From NCBI GenBank assembly GCA_036362985.1, contig JAYGXS010000001.1, positions 39,973,940 to 40,037,939 on the forward strand: DNA of 64,000 nucleotides, in the 5' to 3' direction. Position numbers and translations under genes: made by a program. Positions 23,141 through 33,699 of the stretch are shown piece after piece. The notes beneath the pieces are model-generated. The model saw only the letters and a list, made by a program, of their open reading frames with translations. It was not told where the DNA came from and did no database searches. Numbering within the stretch: position 1 is the first letter of the stretch; the number at the start of each line of letters is the position of its first letter. The stretch comes from Ligula intestinalis (lineage: Eukaryota; Platyhelminthes; Cestoda; Diphyllobothriidea; Diphyllobothriidae).

Positions 23141-23216
23141 TCGTCGACGGCTGGATTTGAACCCCAGATCTCTTTTCATAATGTCAGACGCTCTACCGAC
23201 TTCACCACCAGCTCAC
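23141..23216 (-). repeat. tRNA-derived SINE head (not a functional tRNA)
   Basis: On the minus strand GTGGTGAAGTCGGTAGAGCG gives box A and GGGGTTCAAATCCAGC gives box B at tRNA-like spacing. The anticodon arm does not pair properly, so this is a pol III promoter relic of the kind found in SINEs. Confidence 0.55.
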
Positions 23217-23473
23217 ACCCCAAAGACGAAGTCGCTAAGATATATCCTAACGGGGGTAATCAGGTTAACTTATGTTAGCCGCCTCTTACAACCTTTGACA
23301 TGGTACTTCCAGAAATAGCCGAAGCGCTTTCAATAACGCGTGCCAATTCCTAGACCATCCAATTTGCAAAAATGCATCTTTTTTCACCAACCGTCTTAGA
23401 ACCGAACACCATCCAGCCAAATAAGCCTGCGCGTGCAGATTGAGATGGATGCCTTTAACTAGCCACGCGCGTA

Positions 23474-24410
23474 ATGCGTTTAGACGAAAGCCTTGAATTT
23501 TACGCGGATGTATTAGCAGTGCTCATTAAGCACAATAAGGTAACACCACCGGATGCGGCGCATGCAGAGGATAAGTCAGTGGTTGCTAAACCAGGAAACC
23601 ACGAGTCCAGCAGGGCCAAAGGCAGACGCATGCGCCAGCAGAAGCCGGCTGAAGAGCGAACTGCTAAAAATCAACCAAAGCCCTCAGAACTTGGAACACG
23701 TAAGACAACTACTCCAAGAGAATGTGGCGTATGCAAAGGACAGGTCAGTGGTTGTTAAACCAGGAAACTGCCCGTCCAGCAGGGCCAAACGCAGGTGCAT
23801 ATGCCAGCAGAAGGCGGCTAAAGAATGGCCTGCCAAAGACCAATTAAAGCCTTCAGAACTTTGAACACGTTATGTGAACGAAAAGCAAGACAACCACTTC
23901 AAGAGGAGACTTCTGAAGAAAAGGAAGTTGAATTGGACCAAAGGGTAAAATGGAACTTAGAAGAAAATGCTACCAGCAAAATTTCCATAGAATTTTTCAC
24001 CAATCTGGACTTCGGAACACCTGCCGCTACTCTGCTTAAGTGCGATGCGACCACAGCCCAAGCTCGAGCCAACCGTAAGCAACATATAGTGATACAGGGT
24101 GCACCAGAATCAGCGCATACCGTTGCTGGGGATTAGGTAGAGCACGATCGAGGTCTCGTTCGGCAGTACGCTTAATCACTGCTAAGGGGCACTGAGTCTG
24201 TGAAAATTCTCAAAACATTTAGAATAGGCAAGGATCAATCGCCAAATGACTCAAGCTCTCAGCCACCACCATTAAAAGTCATTTGGGACACCGAAGCGCA
24301 GGCACAACTTCTGCTGGCAAGAAAGTCGTCGCTGCGGACCATGCATGCTGGAGTTTTCTTTCAGCTGGATTATAAACCAAAGGAACGCAGAAAAATGTGA
24401 CTTTTGAAAA
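23474..24410 (+). pseudogene. LINE ORF1 (RNA-binding chaperone-like) remnant
   Basis: Three overlapping frames (23474-23758, 23553-23864, 23825-24136) and a fourth (24200-24400) together read like ORF1 of a CR1-like non-LTR retrotransposon. There is a basic, low-complexity N-terminal region, then HIVIQGAPESAHTVAGD, then ILKTFRIGKDQSPND and PPPLKVIWDTEAQAQLLL, ending VFFQLDYKPKERRKM. This is the order usual for the RNA-binding domain (the I-x-G-x-P-E-S, F-R-I-G-K and P-L-K-V blocks). Frame changes and a stop after VAGD show it is dead. The N-terminal half contains a tandem duplication with a 169-bp period, which is not a multiple of three and explains part of the frame shifting. Confidence 0.65.
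23567..23905 (+). repeat. 169-bp tandem duplication inside LINE ORF1
   Basis: GTCAGTGGTTGCTAAACC at 23575 recurs as GTCAGTGGTTGTTAAACC at 23744, followed in both by CAGGAAAC and CCAGCAGGGCCAAA. A GAACACGTAAGACAACTACT block at 23693 recurs in diverged form near 23867. Period 169 bp, two units. Confidence 0.8.
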
Positions 24411-24469
24411 GGATCAAAACGACAGAAAGAACAAAGGCGAAACTGGCTTACAAATAAGAGGAGGAGTGC

Positions 24470-24645
24470 GCCCTAGAATTTGACGATTTCTTCGAATTGG
24501 CTCAAAGGATACCGGCCCATATCGGCTTTCGATGGAACACCTTCTCTCAAAAGGTCATCGGAGCGTGGAGCGGACTCCGTGACGAGGTAGTCCTCTCAGA
24601 TACTGTTGACACTTTGAAGCAAAAAAGTAGATGCTCATTTTCTGA
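24470..24645 (+). pseudogene. LINE reverse transcriptase C-terminal tail remnant
   Basis: Reads FDDFFELAQRIPAHIGF then FSQKVIGAWSGLRDEVV and DTVDTLKQKLDAHF. This matches the F-x-N-R-V-x-x-x-W-N-x-L-P-x-x-V tail typical of CR1/Jockey-like LINE proteins. The reverse transcriptase body is missing upstream, so this is an isolated 3' fragment. Confidence 0.55.
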
Positions 24646-24979
24646 GAAACTGTGACAGATTTAATGAACATAGTGTAAGTAGCAGCACTTTGCAACTGGC
24701 TCACACTTATCACTGATGTTAAGCCTACACATGTATTATGTACTATTGTTACGGTGGACACATTTTGCGATTTTTGGTTATGAATACGGATCTCAAGGGC
24801 GAAAGCCTTCTTCCCTTAATAAAGTGACTTAAAGTAACTTATGTGTGAACTTTCATTCGAATGCGTGAAGGTCAGATATGTAGTTGTCCGGATGTTATTT
24901 TACCAAAAGCGAGGAAAGTACTGATGAAATAAATGCAGGCCTACCTCTAAGGTCATCTGATCAAAGGAAATTGATGTGA

Positions 24980-25530
24980 GAATCAACACTCGTAGATGTG
25001 CACGAAAAAATATCGAAGCCATTAAGAAATGTCTGGCGTAGGAACTTTGAGGCAATGGCATTGACGTATGGAACTACAAGATGGATACCAATGAATGCTT
25101 GAGTATCTATGAATCTGAAATGAAAAACTTGATCAAAGTGCACTGTCCTATCAAGATGTATTCGAATGGCAATAGACCAAAATGGTTAAATAAGCGGTAA
25201 CTAAGGAGATCCATAAAAGCGCCAGCTGTGGAAAATATTTATACAAGCAGAAAACAAAGATAAATTTGAAGAATTTAGAAAACAACGCAGCGTATGCAAG
25301 AGACTCCTCAGAGAAGCCCGAGCCTCTTATGAACGACGACTCCTGGAAGAGGCGCCACAAAAATCCAAAGCATTCTATGCCTACGTCGGAAGTTGTATAA
25401 AGTACCGTGACCATCTCGCAACCTTAAAAGACAAAAAAAACAAAAATGTGAGCAGTGGCCCGCAAAAAGCTGAGCTTCTTCCGGAATTTTTTCCGAAGTG
25501 TCTATAAGACGGAGCCACCTCTCCAGCCCT
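24980..25530 (+). pseudogene. LINE endonuclease-to-RT linker remnant
   Basis: Shifting plus-strand frames read VWNYKMDTNECLSIYESEMK, then NRPKWLNKR, then DKFEEFRKQRSVCKRLLREA with RASYERRLLEEAPQKSKAFY and AYVGSCIKYRDHLATLKD. This is the conserved linker between endonuclease and reverse transcriptase in CR1-like LINEs (P-x-W-L, then KAFYxYVxSK..V.D.L..LKD). Several stops and frameshifts are present. The reverse transcriptase palm that should follow is absent. Confidence 0.6.
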
Positions 25531-25689
25531 ACCCTCTGTTGCATGTCGTCAACAACTCGATTATAAACACTTTGTATAGATTGGAAAAATCATTGTGTTA
25601 AATAATTGCGAGCACAATCTGCCCATCTTAAATAGGCTCATGATTCCTCCCTGAGAATGGACGATTTCTTCGAGTTAGCCATCACAACT

Positions 25690-25865
25690 TAACTACGTAG
25701 TCATTCTCGTGAGGTCACAAAAGAACGTTCTCGATTGGATGTGAGAAAGTTTGCATTCAGCCAACTCGTAGAACGACCTTCGAACTCGCTATCAAACGAG
25801 ACAATTTCCGCCGACATCCTTGCTGATATTAAAAAAACAACAACCCTCTCTTCTCTGAGAGATAA
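25690..25865 (+). pseudogene. LINE C-terminal tail remnant (second)
   Basis: Reads REVTKERSRLDVRKFAFSQL then NSLSNETISADILADIK, the same C-terminal tail family as at 24470 but a different copy (RSRLDVRKFAFS is the recognisable core). No intact upstream domain. Confidence 0.55.
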
Positions 25866-25914
25866 GAAACTGCTGGTCAATTGAAACATTTTCTTTGTAT
25901 TACTATGTCCCATA

Positions 25915-26690
25915 TCGTCTGTAAAGGTAGCCTGTGCGGTACACCACCAAAGGCCTTCTTGAACTCCGAAGATATGACATCAATAGGACAGCCTTATCTG
26001 TGGCCCTTGTCTACTTCTTACGGGAGTAACGAGCACTCCCGAGGCAAGAGCCTTCTGTACAAAAGTCGTGCTAGCCATCGCAAATTGTTTTTTGTCTTTT
26101 CAGGCATCCCACTGAATGTCCCTTGTTATACGCCCCATTATTTGACACGCGATGCAAGTAATACTTACTGAACAGTACTTTGCGTAAACTTTGGAAGACC
26201 CGAGGGTGAAAACCATGTCACTTCAAGAAGATTAAAATCGCCTGAAGTACTTATGATTCAAGTCGGCTGCGGCATGAAATGCCTGCGAGAGGCATAGATC
26301 GTAGTCCAAACTGGTATTGGGTGGGCGATACACCCAGCCTACAAGTAAGGAGTAGTTATTCCTTCGATCAACTCGGAGCCAGAAGCTCTCCTCCACGGCC
26401 GTAAATTGTGGATAGTCCAGCGGTGCAATGTAAGTGGTTGCTTAACAAAGATGCAGTTTCCTCCGCCACCGCCATTGTTATGGTCATGCCGAATGAAAGC
26501 CTAGCTTAGAATAGAGAACTTGGAGCCAGCTGCACAGGGCGATGTCCACGTCTCTTTTAGCATAACAATATCTGGGCGGTTAAGGAAAACCAGACTCTAG
26601 AGCAGAGGCATCTTAGATAGCAGAGTTCTGGCTTTTAAAACGAACACTTTAAGGGGGCACAACTTTGGTTCCTGCGACGGGTCAGCTAGG
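25915..26690 (-). pseudogene. CR1-like LINE remnant: endonuclease start plus RT motif A
   Basis: On the minus strand 26690-26190 reads VFVLKARTLLSKM, LNRPDIVMLKETW (with the catalytic glutamate of APE-type endonucleases), then GGGGGNCIFVKQ, then GWVYRPPNT-like and GDFNLLEVTW-like blocks spread over two frames. Further down (25985-25915) EFKKAFGGVPHRLPL is recognisable as reverse transcriptase motif A (normally DFxKAFDxVPH), with the first aspartate replaced by glutamate. The linker and most of the palm are deleted. The element opposes its neighbours on the plus strand. Confidence 0.6.
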
Positions 26691-27169
26691 CCAAATTGCT
26701 TGTTGTATTCTCCGAAGCTGATCTCACATTGACTGAGCTTGCACTGAGTGTAGCCCTGCGATGCAAGCTACGCTCATCAATATTTATAAAAAAGGAAAAA
26801 TTAGTGACGGAAAGGGAAACTGCAGAGGAGAAACAAAAGGTGGACAAAAAATTGCGCCTGGTCTACAATTTGTCCCGTAGTTATTGTTAAATGAACTATG
26901 AATATTTTAGAAAAACATATTTATGGGGGATCCATCAAAAGAAAGGCTAGATTATGGCATATCACCGACATTTGAGGCCTGTTCTATGAAAGTCGCTGCT
27001 TCGGACAACTGTTTCTACTGGTCATCCCTAACCAACTTTGCTGTCAGCTGGTCGTTTTTAATTAGCAATGTACAGCAGCTTGTCACCACTGTCGAACAGA
27101 AAGACAAAAATGACCCATAAGGTGACTCTGCAAAAAGTCATCGGGCCAGTCCAGTCATTCCAGTTTCTG

Positions 27170-27640
27170 GAAAATATCTAGAGATCACAGCAGGGAGCTC
27201 TTTAAACTAGCTTCTCTAGCTTTGAGTAGAAGTTCTCCTTATCTTGCTGCTTGGCAGCTGATGTAGGTGCATACACAGAAACAACACAGATGTTTTTTAA
27301 ATTACGCTTTAGTCGAAGGTAAACCATTCTACAGCTTACTGGCTCCCATACCAGGAGCTAGCCGTTTTATTGTTCCCAGAGGGCAATAGCCACGCCATTT
27401 CTACCGGATAAGTCGCGTGGGTCACTGATGCAGGGTGAACTGGGAATCGACTTCTAGGATTTTTATTTATCAGATGCCTGGGTCGGGGATTCCGACTTCA
27501 TACAGGCAATAAATATCCCCGTGGTATTGACGGACTTGATTGCTAGATTCCAGAAGTGTTCGTACATTCCAGCATCAAATACCAAAGAGTCCGTTGCCGG
27601 TCAAGTAGTCCATCTACAGACTATTCATCCGCACCATTGA
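27170..27640 (-). pseudogene. RTE-like LINE endonuclease remnant
   Basis: The minus strand reads CWNVRTLLESSNQV, then YEVGIPDPG, then KILEVDSQFTLHQ, then WEPVSCRMVYLRLKRNLKNI and VVSVYAPTSAAKQQDKENFY, with LEKLV and RAPCCDL at the end. This is the apurinic-type endonuclease of the RTE/BovB group (WNVRTL opening, VYAPT block). It differs from the CR1-like endonuclease just downstream. Stops and frame changes make it non-functional. The following GDWN block and the reverse transcriptase are missing. Confidence 0.65.
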
Positions 27641-28640
27641 GCATGGATTGTGGAGCACGTCGGTTCCTGCGGACGACGTAGCCTGGATCCTAGTACCGTA
27701 AGTAGAAATTGTGCATGAGGGAACTTGGTGATTTTGAATACAGGTGGGTCCCCAACAGCCTCTCAGATTCTCCCGTAGCAGCGCTGAAAAGCAAAACTAT
27801 TCTCGCTTGCTATGTCAAAATATCCTTATTGGGACCTGCGGCAATTTATAAGGCAGTCGGGATGCCAGATATGAGCCGTCCGTGCCCTAGTAGCACTGCC
27901 AATTTGGTTCGCAACTGCTTATTCGCTAGCCCCAGGAGCCTGCTTGTTTCAAAGCTGACCTTCTATGAAGGCCGCCAACTGTGGATGCGCCTAGTAGCCA
28001 GCAGATAGGCTAACATGTAACCCGCCTTCTTCGCTTAAACTACCTGTGTATTTAGCCAACCGATGGATGTATATGATATTTACATGTAAATAAACAGCAA
28101 AATATCAGCTCATTTCAAAAGCCCTTGCTGCGCGACTGTCACTGGAATGGAAGACTAAAATTATCTGTTTGATGTACGAAAATGGGTCTCGAACTAACGT
28201 CAACCATTATCGGCACGTTGGCGAACTTGAATTTGCTGTAGCATAATGGAAACAACATTGATGATGACAGCATTGACGTTTTCGGAGGGGAACCATTTAC
28301 TCTCAGGCTATAGCGCGATTTCAGACAAAGTAAGTCTTCACTCTCCAGGTTACTGCTCTCGATCTAATAGAGAACTTGCGTACTAATTGACGATGTTAAG
28401 GTTGAAGTGATACACACTCATTTCCAAAGAATGCTCAAAAAGCATCCCTCACAAATAAATTATATAACAATAACTTATCTTGGAATATCTGGAAAGCCGC
28501 TGACATGCATCATATATTTCTTTGCAGGGAGCTCGCAACCCATGTGCAGTAATGTCTCTAAGTCAATCTTAACCCCTGATCTAAGCGCATTCATCGGGGC
28601 TGAGGCTTGAGGCAATTGCTCTTCCTAGTTCACGTCACTG
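27641..28640. other. No supported gene
   Basis: A 99-codon plus-strand frame at 27709-28008 has no recognisable motif. The region may include 5' sequence of the RTE-like element on the opposite strand. Nothing else seen. Confidence 0.4.
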
Positions 28641-29145
28641 ACTGTCGACGAGCTTCATTGCAGCGCCATCGTACTTGCTGACTATGTTAAACTGTGGAGA
28701 GCCATCAGACCTGACGACGACAGACCCGGTTTTCAAGAGAGTCTCAGTCTCACTAGTCTGGTCCTTGACTCTTAATTTTTACTTTGGTAAGTGTTTGGTT
28801 CTACGAATTTGTACCAGAGAGATCGGAGGGGAGGATAATTCCTTTCGATGATTGCTTGTTGGGCATTACCATTCAAATGTTAAGGAGTAGAAGTACCTCA
28901 GTATTCTAATAATCTCTTAACCTTAACCATCGCCACACTGTCTAAAAGCAACCAAGAGCACCATTCTGGTTGCATTAATGCTGGGACAAGCATTGATGTG
29001 GATGGATGAGGAACTGTTCAGAAAACGTACAGAAAATTTTTCCGATGTTACTTAGACGATGGTAACCACGCTTGCCCTCCGTGGATTAAGAAGGGACATA
29101 TAAAAGTGATACTAATGTATGCGAGCTTAAAGAACGTGATCAGGA
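28640..29145 (+). pseudogene. LINE reverse transcriptase remnant (motif C onward)
   Basis: In changing frames the plus strand reads AIVLADYVKLWRAIRPDDDR, which is RT motif C with the catalytic ADD changed to ADY, then KYLSILIIS and PSPHCLKATKSTILVALML, then MDEELFRK and downstream blocks typical of CR1-like thumb regions. At least three frame changes. Dead fragment of about 0.5 kb. Confidence 0.55.
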
Positions 29146-29282
29146 ATCGTAGCCATCTGGCTTTCGAAGACAGACTGGTTGAACGTGAGTAATTTCTGCT
29201 CAAATATGAGCAAATATGCGGTTAAATTTACCGGATTTTCAGGGGTCGGAGTAGGTTCTAGACTTACAGAACTTCTTACAAG

Positions 29283-29417
29283 TGGCAAGACGTCAACCCA
29301 GTGGCTCATTGGATAGGACGGTCGTCTCTAGCTCACTGGTCCTGGGTTCAAAACTCGAGTGTAGCGGCAGTTTATGTGGCTATACTTAAGTCAGGTAACT
29401 GCGACTGACGACGGGAA
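29283..29417 (+). mobile_element. tRNA-derived SINE, copy 1
   Basis: About 85 % identical by eye to 39565-39698. Box A is GTGGCTCATTGGATAGGACG (29300) and box B is TGGGTTCAAAACTCGAG (29342), at tRNA-like spacing. The SINE body follows: GTGTAGCGGCAGTTTATGTG, ending GACGACGGG. No protein. Transcription by RNA polymerase III is inferred from the boxes. Confidence 0.75.
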
Positions 29418-29643
29418 ATAAGTTAAAAAATGCAGGCTTTTCGAATTCCATCCGGCAGTTTTTTTAGCTCTCCATTCACATGGGATTTTATCATTGTATA
29501 CCATTCTGTGTATTTCTCTGCTTTGTTTGTCTGCATTTATGATCATGAGGTCATATCTACAGTACACTGCTACCTTTTTGAATGCACAAAACAAGTTATT
29601 TTACCTACAACCTTCCATAATGTTGCAAAATTCTTATTGGATA

Positions 29644-29751
29644 ATTCAGAACAGAATTTTGGCGAGCAAACGCTTTCAGTAACAGTTTTTAACGGTTTGG
29701 CCTGATGAGAAGTTACTGAAAGCGTTCGCTTGCCAAAATTTTGCTCTGAAT
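29644..29751. repeat. 40-bp near-perfect palindrome (28-base loop)
   Basis: The left arm 29644-29683 (ATTCAGAACAGAATTTTGGC ... TTCAGTAAC) pairs with the right arm 29712-29751 (GTTACTGAAAGCGTTCGC ... CTCTGAAT) with only about three mismatches. The centre contains CAGTTTTTAACGG. It may be a tiny foldback element. The overlapping frames on both strands here come from the symmetry and are not genes. Confidence 0.9.
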
Positions 29752-30039
29752 TCCATAATGTCATTAAGTGTCAGATGCATCCGATCTGCCGCATTTGCAA
29801 TTCACCAACGCTAAAACCTCTGCGAAGGACGAAAATAGGAAGACAAAAATCAAAACATCGACCTGGATGACAACAAGCAATGCAGCGTAAACCTTTGAGA
29901 TTTATGACCATACAAGGTCCACTGTCAACAAATTGCCACTAAATTTTCAATAAAAGTGTCGAATGATCGGCACTCTTGTTAAAAAAAGAGAACAGTAAGT
30001 ATGCAGTTAATTTTCTTCAAGAGACTTGGCTTAATAGTG

Positions 30040-30925
30040 ATATTGAATCGCAAGGATCCCTTCTTGGCCCCACCCTGTTCTATATCTACGTTTAGGATCT
30101 GAAACAATGCCTTTCCTCTCCATTCGTATTGTTCGCAGATGACCTGAAATTATGGCGCGCTGTCACAGGTGCTAACGACATAATCGCCCTGCAACAGGAT
30201 CTTATCCAGTTAGCCTCTTGGGCTTCAAGTAAAATATCGCCGGTCAGTGCTTGGAAATCGGCATTCATGACAATTGGATCTACTTAGGTCGTCTCACCAT
30301 ACTAGCTCAATGGTGTCCCACTCTGAAAAATCACAGAATTCCGTGACCTCGGAGTCATGATACAATAAAATTTGAAAACAAACTGTCACACAGCCGAAAT
30401 TCGTGCGGCTGGGCTTCGGTGTTTATGGATGTTGAAAAGTACCTTCTCTTTGTGATCTGCCACCATATTTAAAAAGCTTTTCTCCATCTATGTTCCACCT
30501 GTCATTGAGTTAGCGGGTCCGGCCAACTTTCCTTGCTACGCAGAAGAAATGCTCGCACTTGAATCGGTGCAAAGACTGGGTTCTAGGATGGTTCTACCAC
30601 TCCATGGACTACCATATGAAGCACGTCTTCACAGTTTAGAATTGTTTTCTTTAGAGTATGGTCGACGTAAAGGGGACCTTATTTTTCTGTTTCACTTCGA
30701 ATTTTATTGGAACATCATTCAAAATTACGACGCTCGCACCCGAGGCCACTCCTTTCGCCTAGTTCAGCAACGCTCAGACCATCTGCCTTGGAATTACCAG
30801 TTTTCCTGTCGGGTAATCAAAGATTGAACTCGCTGAGTGAGGATATTGTCCAAGCAACGTCAGTGCCCAGATTCGAAAGACGCCTTGATGCCTTTTTTAA
30901 TAGCAATCGATGACAACGTCTACTC
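30040..30925 (+). pseudogene. CR1-like LINE reverse transcriptase C-terminal half
   Basis: Starts with LLGPTLFYIYV (RT motif B region, normally G-S-x-L-G-P-x-L-F) and FVLFADDLKLWRAVTGANDI, with an intact catalytic ADD. It continues LQQDLIQLASWASSK, then LALESVQRLGSRMV and LPYEARLHSLELFSLEYGRR, typical of the CR1 thumb and connection, and ends LNSLSEDIVQATSVPRFERR with LDAFF. Two or more frame changes separate the blocks. N-terminal domains are missing, as expected for a 5'-truncated LINE. Confidence 0.7.
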
Positions 30926-31069
30926 AACCAGTCAGCGGTTCCCACGTCCTTTCGAGGATCATTGTCCTGTTTGAGCTTATTTTTCTGGCTTGAAATAACT
31001 TTGAAGAGACTCCTCCACACCTTGGCCCCCTTGTCTTAAATATTCTAAAATTGAAATTGAACATATTAT

Positions 31070-32848
31070 GCCGCCAGAGTTTCATATTTTTCACTCGGAC
31101 AGATAATATTTATCCAACAGTAGAGTTGGTGGAGTGGCGGTCTTTGTAAACCAGCAATGGTGCACAAATTGTAAGTCCCTATTTTCTTACCCGATGACTT
31201 AATAGATGCCATTGCTCTAGTCTGTAAGCCTCGATTTTTACAATATTCTCAGGGTATCATCTATGTTAACATCTTTATTCCCCCTCTACATGCCAAGGCA
31301 CTTAAGTGCATTTTTTGATTTTCTTTCTCTTAAACTTGCCCTTCTGTCCTGCGAATATCTCATTGTTTTAGGTGATGAATTCGACCGTGTGAATCTTCGC
31401 CTCATCACATTGTTAAGTTTCGAAGACTAAGTTCTTTTCAACACTCGTGCTGACGCTCCTCTTAATCACATATCGACCAATTATCCTAAAGTTTTTGCTG
31501 TCAAAAATAGGACCCCGTTGTTAGACTCAGATCACAGTTTTTTGTTGGGCCTACCAACCATCTTTTGTGGTTCTAAGAAAGGGCTGTAAGCATACTCTTA
31601 GAGGAAACTTAAGGTTCGTGACATGTCCCCACAGAATATGTTTTTCCTCTAGACCTACATATCTGAAAAACTTCCTGCACTTATTGGACACTCGAACGTC
31701 AAGTTGTGCTCCAATTTTCTGAAAACTTTTTTCAATGAAGTTTTTTACTATATGTTGTCCTCTTGACACTGTCATGGTTAGACCTGAGATAATCTCTTCT
31801 TCCCACCTAAAAACTGTGAGACGCCAAAAGAAATTGTTTTACAAAATAGGTCTACGAGATAGACTTAAGAATGTGAACGTCCTAATAAAGCGTGAGATTT
31901 TCAGGCTGAATGACCTTTTTGTTAGTTAGCTTTTTACTTCTTCTAAATCTTCCTCTCCTCTCTCCTCGGATAAAATTTGGAAGAGTCTTCAGCGTTTCAC
32001 TGGTCAACCCAATACACTAGCACAGGTAGTTGCTGACTTAGACTAACATCGTTTCAATGCAAACTTCATCCACACTCCCACTGCCTCCCATCTTCCGACA
32101 GACGCCATTTCCTTATTACCAAGTGTCTTTGTTCTTGTGTCTGTGGAAACAGTAATAAAACATCTTAAAAAGTTTCCAAGTTCAACAGCTGCAAGACCAG
32201 ATGGGATCTCCTGCTCTTTTCAGTTAATACCTGCATTGACACACCTCATCAACTTTTCCTTCATGGTGTCAAAGATTCCTAATGAGTGGTGATCAGTGAG
32301 AATAAATCTATCTCGAAAAAAACCTTTCTTCTGGTCCGAAATCTTTTCATTCAATTGCTTGCTCTTCTGCACTATTGAAACATGCAGAAAAAGTCACCTT
32401 AGGCATCATCACGCCGTTTTCTTCCAATTATTCTGAGCCCTTACAATTTGCGTATAAGGCTAGGCGGAGCACACTAGATGCTGTTGCTCTGGTAGTCCAT
32501 TCTGCTATTAGAGATTAAGATAAGGGCTGCCATGCGTACGGCTGTGCTTTTCTCGACTACTCCTCAGCATTCAATACGATCCCACGCCATCTACTTCTTC
32601 ATAAAACTTCTGCATGCGGCTCGTCCGGCCGGGCTGTGTCTTGGCTTGGAGACTATTTCACTTCCCACACTGTATTCATTCATTGCATAAAGCGAAAATC
32701 CACGGTCCTTCCCAACAACTGTGGAGTTCTTCAAGGGGCTATATTATCCACTCATCTCTTCTCTCTCCACACTTATGACCTACGATCGCCAAACGAATGC
32801 TTGTGTGTTAAAAATGCTGATGATATTTGTTGGCCATCATCTCAATAG
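31070..32848 (+). mobile_element. LINE-B, 5' part (endonuclease and RT), split by LINE-A
   Basis: A non-LTR retrotransposon on the plus strand with decayed but ordered domains. Endonuclease: SNSRVGGVAVFVNQQWCTN, GDEFDRVNLR, LDSDHSFLLG. Linker: RRQKKLFYKIGLRDRLKNVN. Reverse transcriptase: LQFAYKARRSTLDAVAL, CAFLDYSSAFNTIPRHLL (motif A with its aspartate), PNNCGVLQGAILSTHLFSLH (motif B) and KNADDICW (motif C). It stops abruptly at 32848 just after motif C and resumes near 38470. Several stops and frame changes. The clade is not assigned. Confidence 0.75.
32636..32848 (+). pseudogene. LINE-B reverse transcriptase palm fragment
   Basis: The longest intact block of LINE-B. A 70-codon frame starts inside the palm with WLGDYFTSHTVF, then NCGVLQGAILSTHLFSLHTY and NADDICWPSSQ, then a stop where the opposite-strand LINE-A 3' end begins. 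Catalytic aspartates of motif C are present. The ATG is internal to the original protein and not a true start. Confidence 0.7.
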
Positions 32849-33082
32849 TCAGGTCAGGTTTTATTGAGGGAAATATAGGTAAATACCTTTGAACTCCCTA
32901 TTGGTACAGGACAGTTTTTTCAATGCATTTGATCTGCAGAACATTTCAGAACAGTGGCGTTACTAGTAATTTGAATTTGGGTAAGGGAGAGCCGACAGTG
33001 AAAAAAAAACACCTCAGGCTTTGTTCATTAGCGTAGCGGCTTGAATGCCATTTGAGAGATTTAAGGAGAAAAACTGTCACTA

Positions 33083-33116
33083 GGGGGGTGGGGTGGAGGG
33101 GGTGGGGGTGGGGGTG
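33083..33116 (+). repeat. G-rich run with G-quadruplex potential
   Basis: Six runs of four or more G separated by one to two bases (GGGGGGTGGGGTGGAGGGGG and on). Lies in the 3' region of LINE-A on the opposite strand. Confidence 0.8.
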
Positions 33117-33439
33117 CAGAGTATATTCAAAGAGGATGGTCTGTGTTTGAAGAATGTCAGGGAGAGTCCATCGCGGTTTTCGCCATAATACCAAGGGTCC
33201 CACGAAGCGAAGTTTGCGGAGGTCACACGAACCTCATCGAGTGACGGCGATGAGCCCATCGTGCACCCTTGTTGGTTTAACGAGTCTACCTACTAATTGA
33301 CAGAGGATATGTAATCGTATTCTTCTAAAAACAGATGACTGAAAAGTAGCAAGTAGAATGTTTTTATAATGTGATTATTTCGCAATTTGCTTTCGGCAAC
33401 TTGCAGTTTTTTTTCGGCATTTCAGTGGCTATTTGGTCT

Positions 33440-33690
33440 AACTTACTCGTGTCTTAAACATTTCTACAGATGGGTCTGGCTTAAGCGTAAACGTGTGCTA
33501 AGATGGCGACATGACAAGTCCGCGGGCAGAGCATTCCATGCCTGAATCGGGGAAAGTTTTACAAATCCGCGTAGCCTCGGATCACAACATTCGGTGGACT
33601 CGACACCTGTTATCCTTTTTATTCTTAACTAACATATTACTGGAAATCAGTGAGTAGTTTCTATGTATAAATATAATTTCAGTCTCGTCA
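33440..33690 (-). pseudogene. Second LINE C-terminal fragment inside LINE-A 3' region
   Basis: The minus strand reads GFVKLSPIQAWNALPADLSC then RHLSTRLRLSQTHL, the A-W-N-A-L-P-A tail of a LINE protein. LINE-A's own ORF2 already ends with PSVDAFKINLDLHTRNAH and a stop at 33700. So this is either a fragment of a different LINE or an old duplication of the tail. Confidence 0.5.
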
Positions 33691-33699
33691 GGTCTAATT

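Noticed and set aside
23141..23216. tRNA gene on the minus strand
   Set aside because: Box A and B are good, but the anticodon stem pairs at only about three positions and the acceptor stem does not pair.
29430..29764. Overlapping frames on both strands
   Set aside because: Produced by the 40-bp palindrome; mirrored residues appear in both frames.
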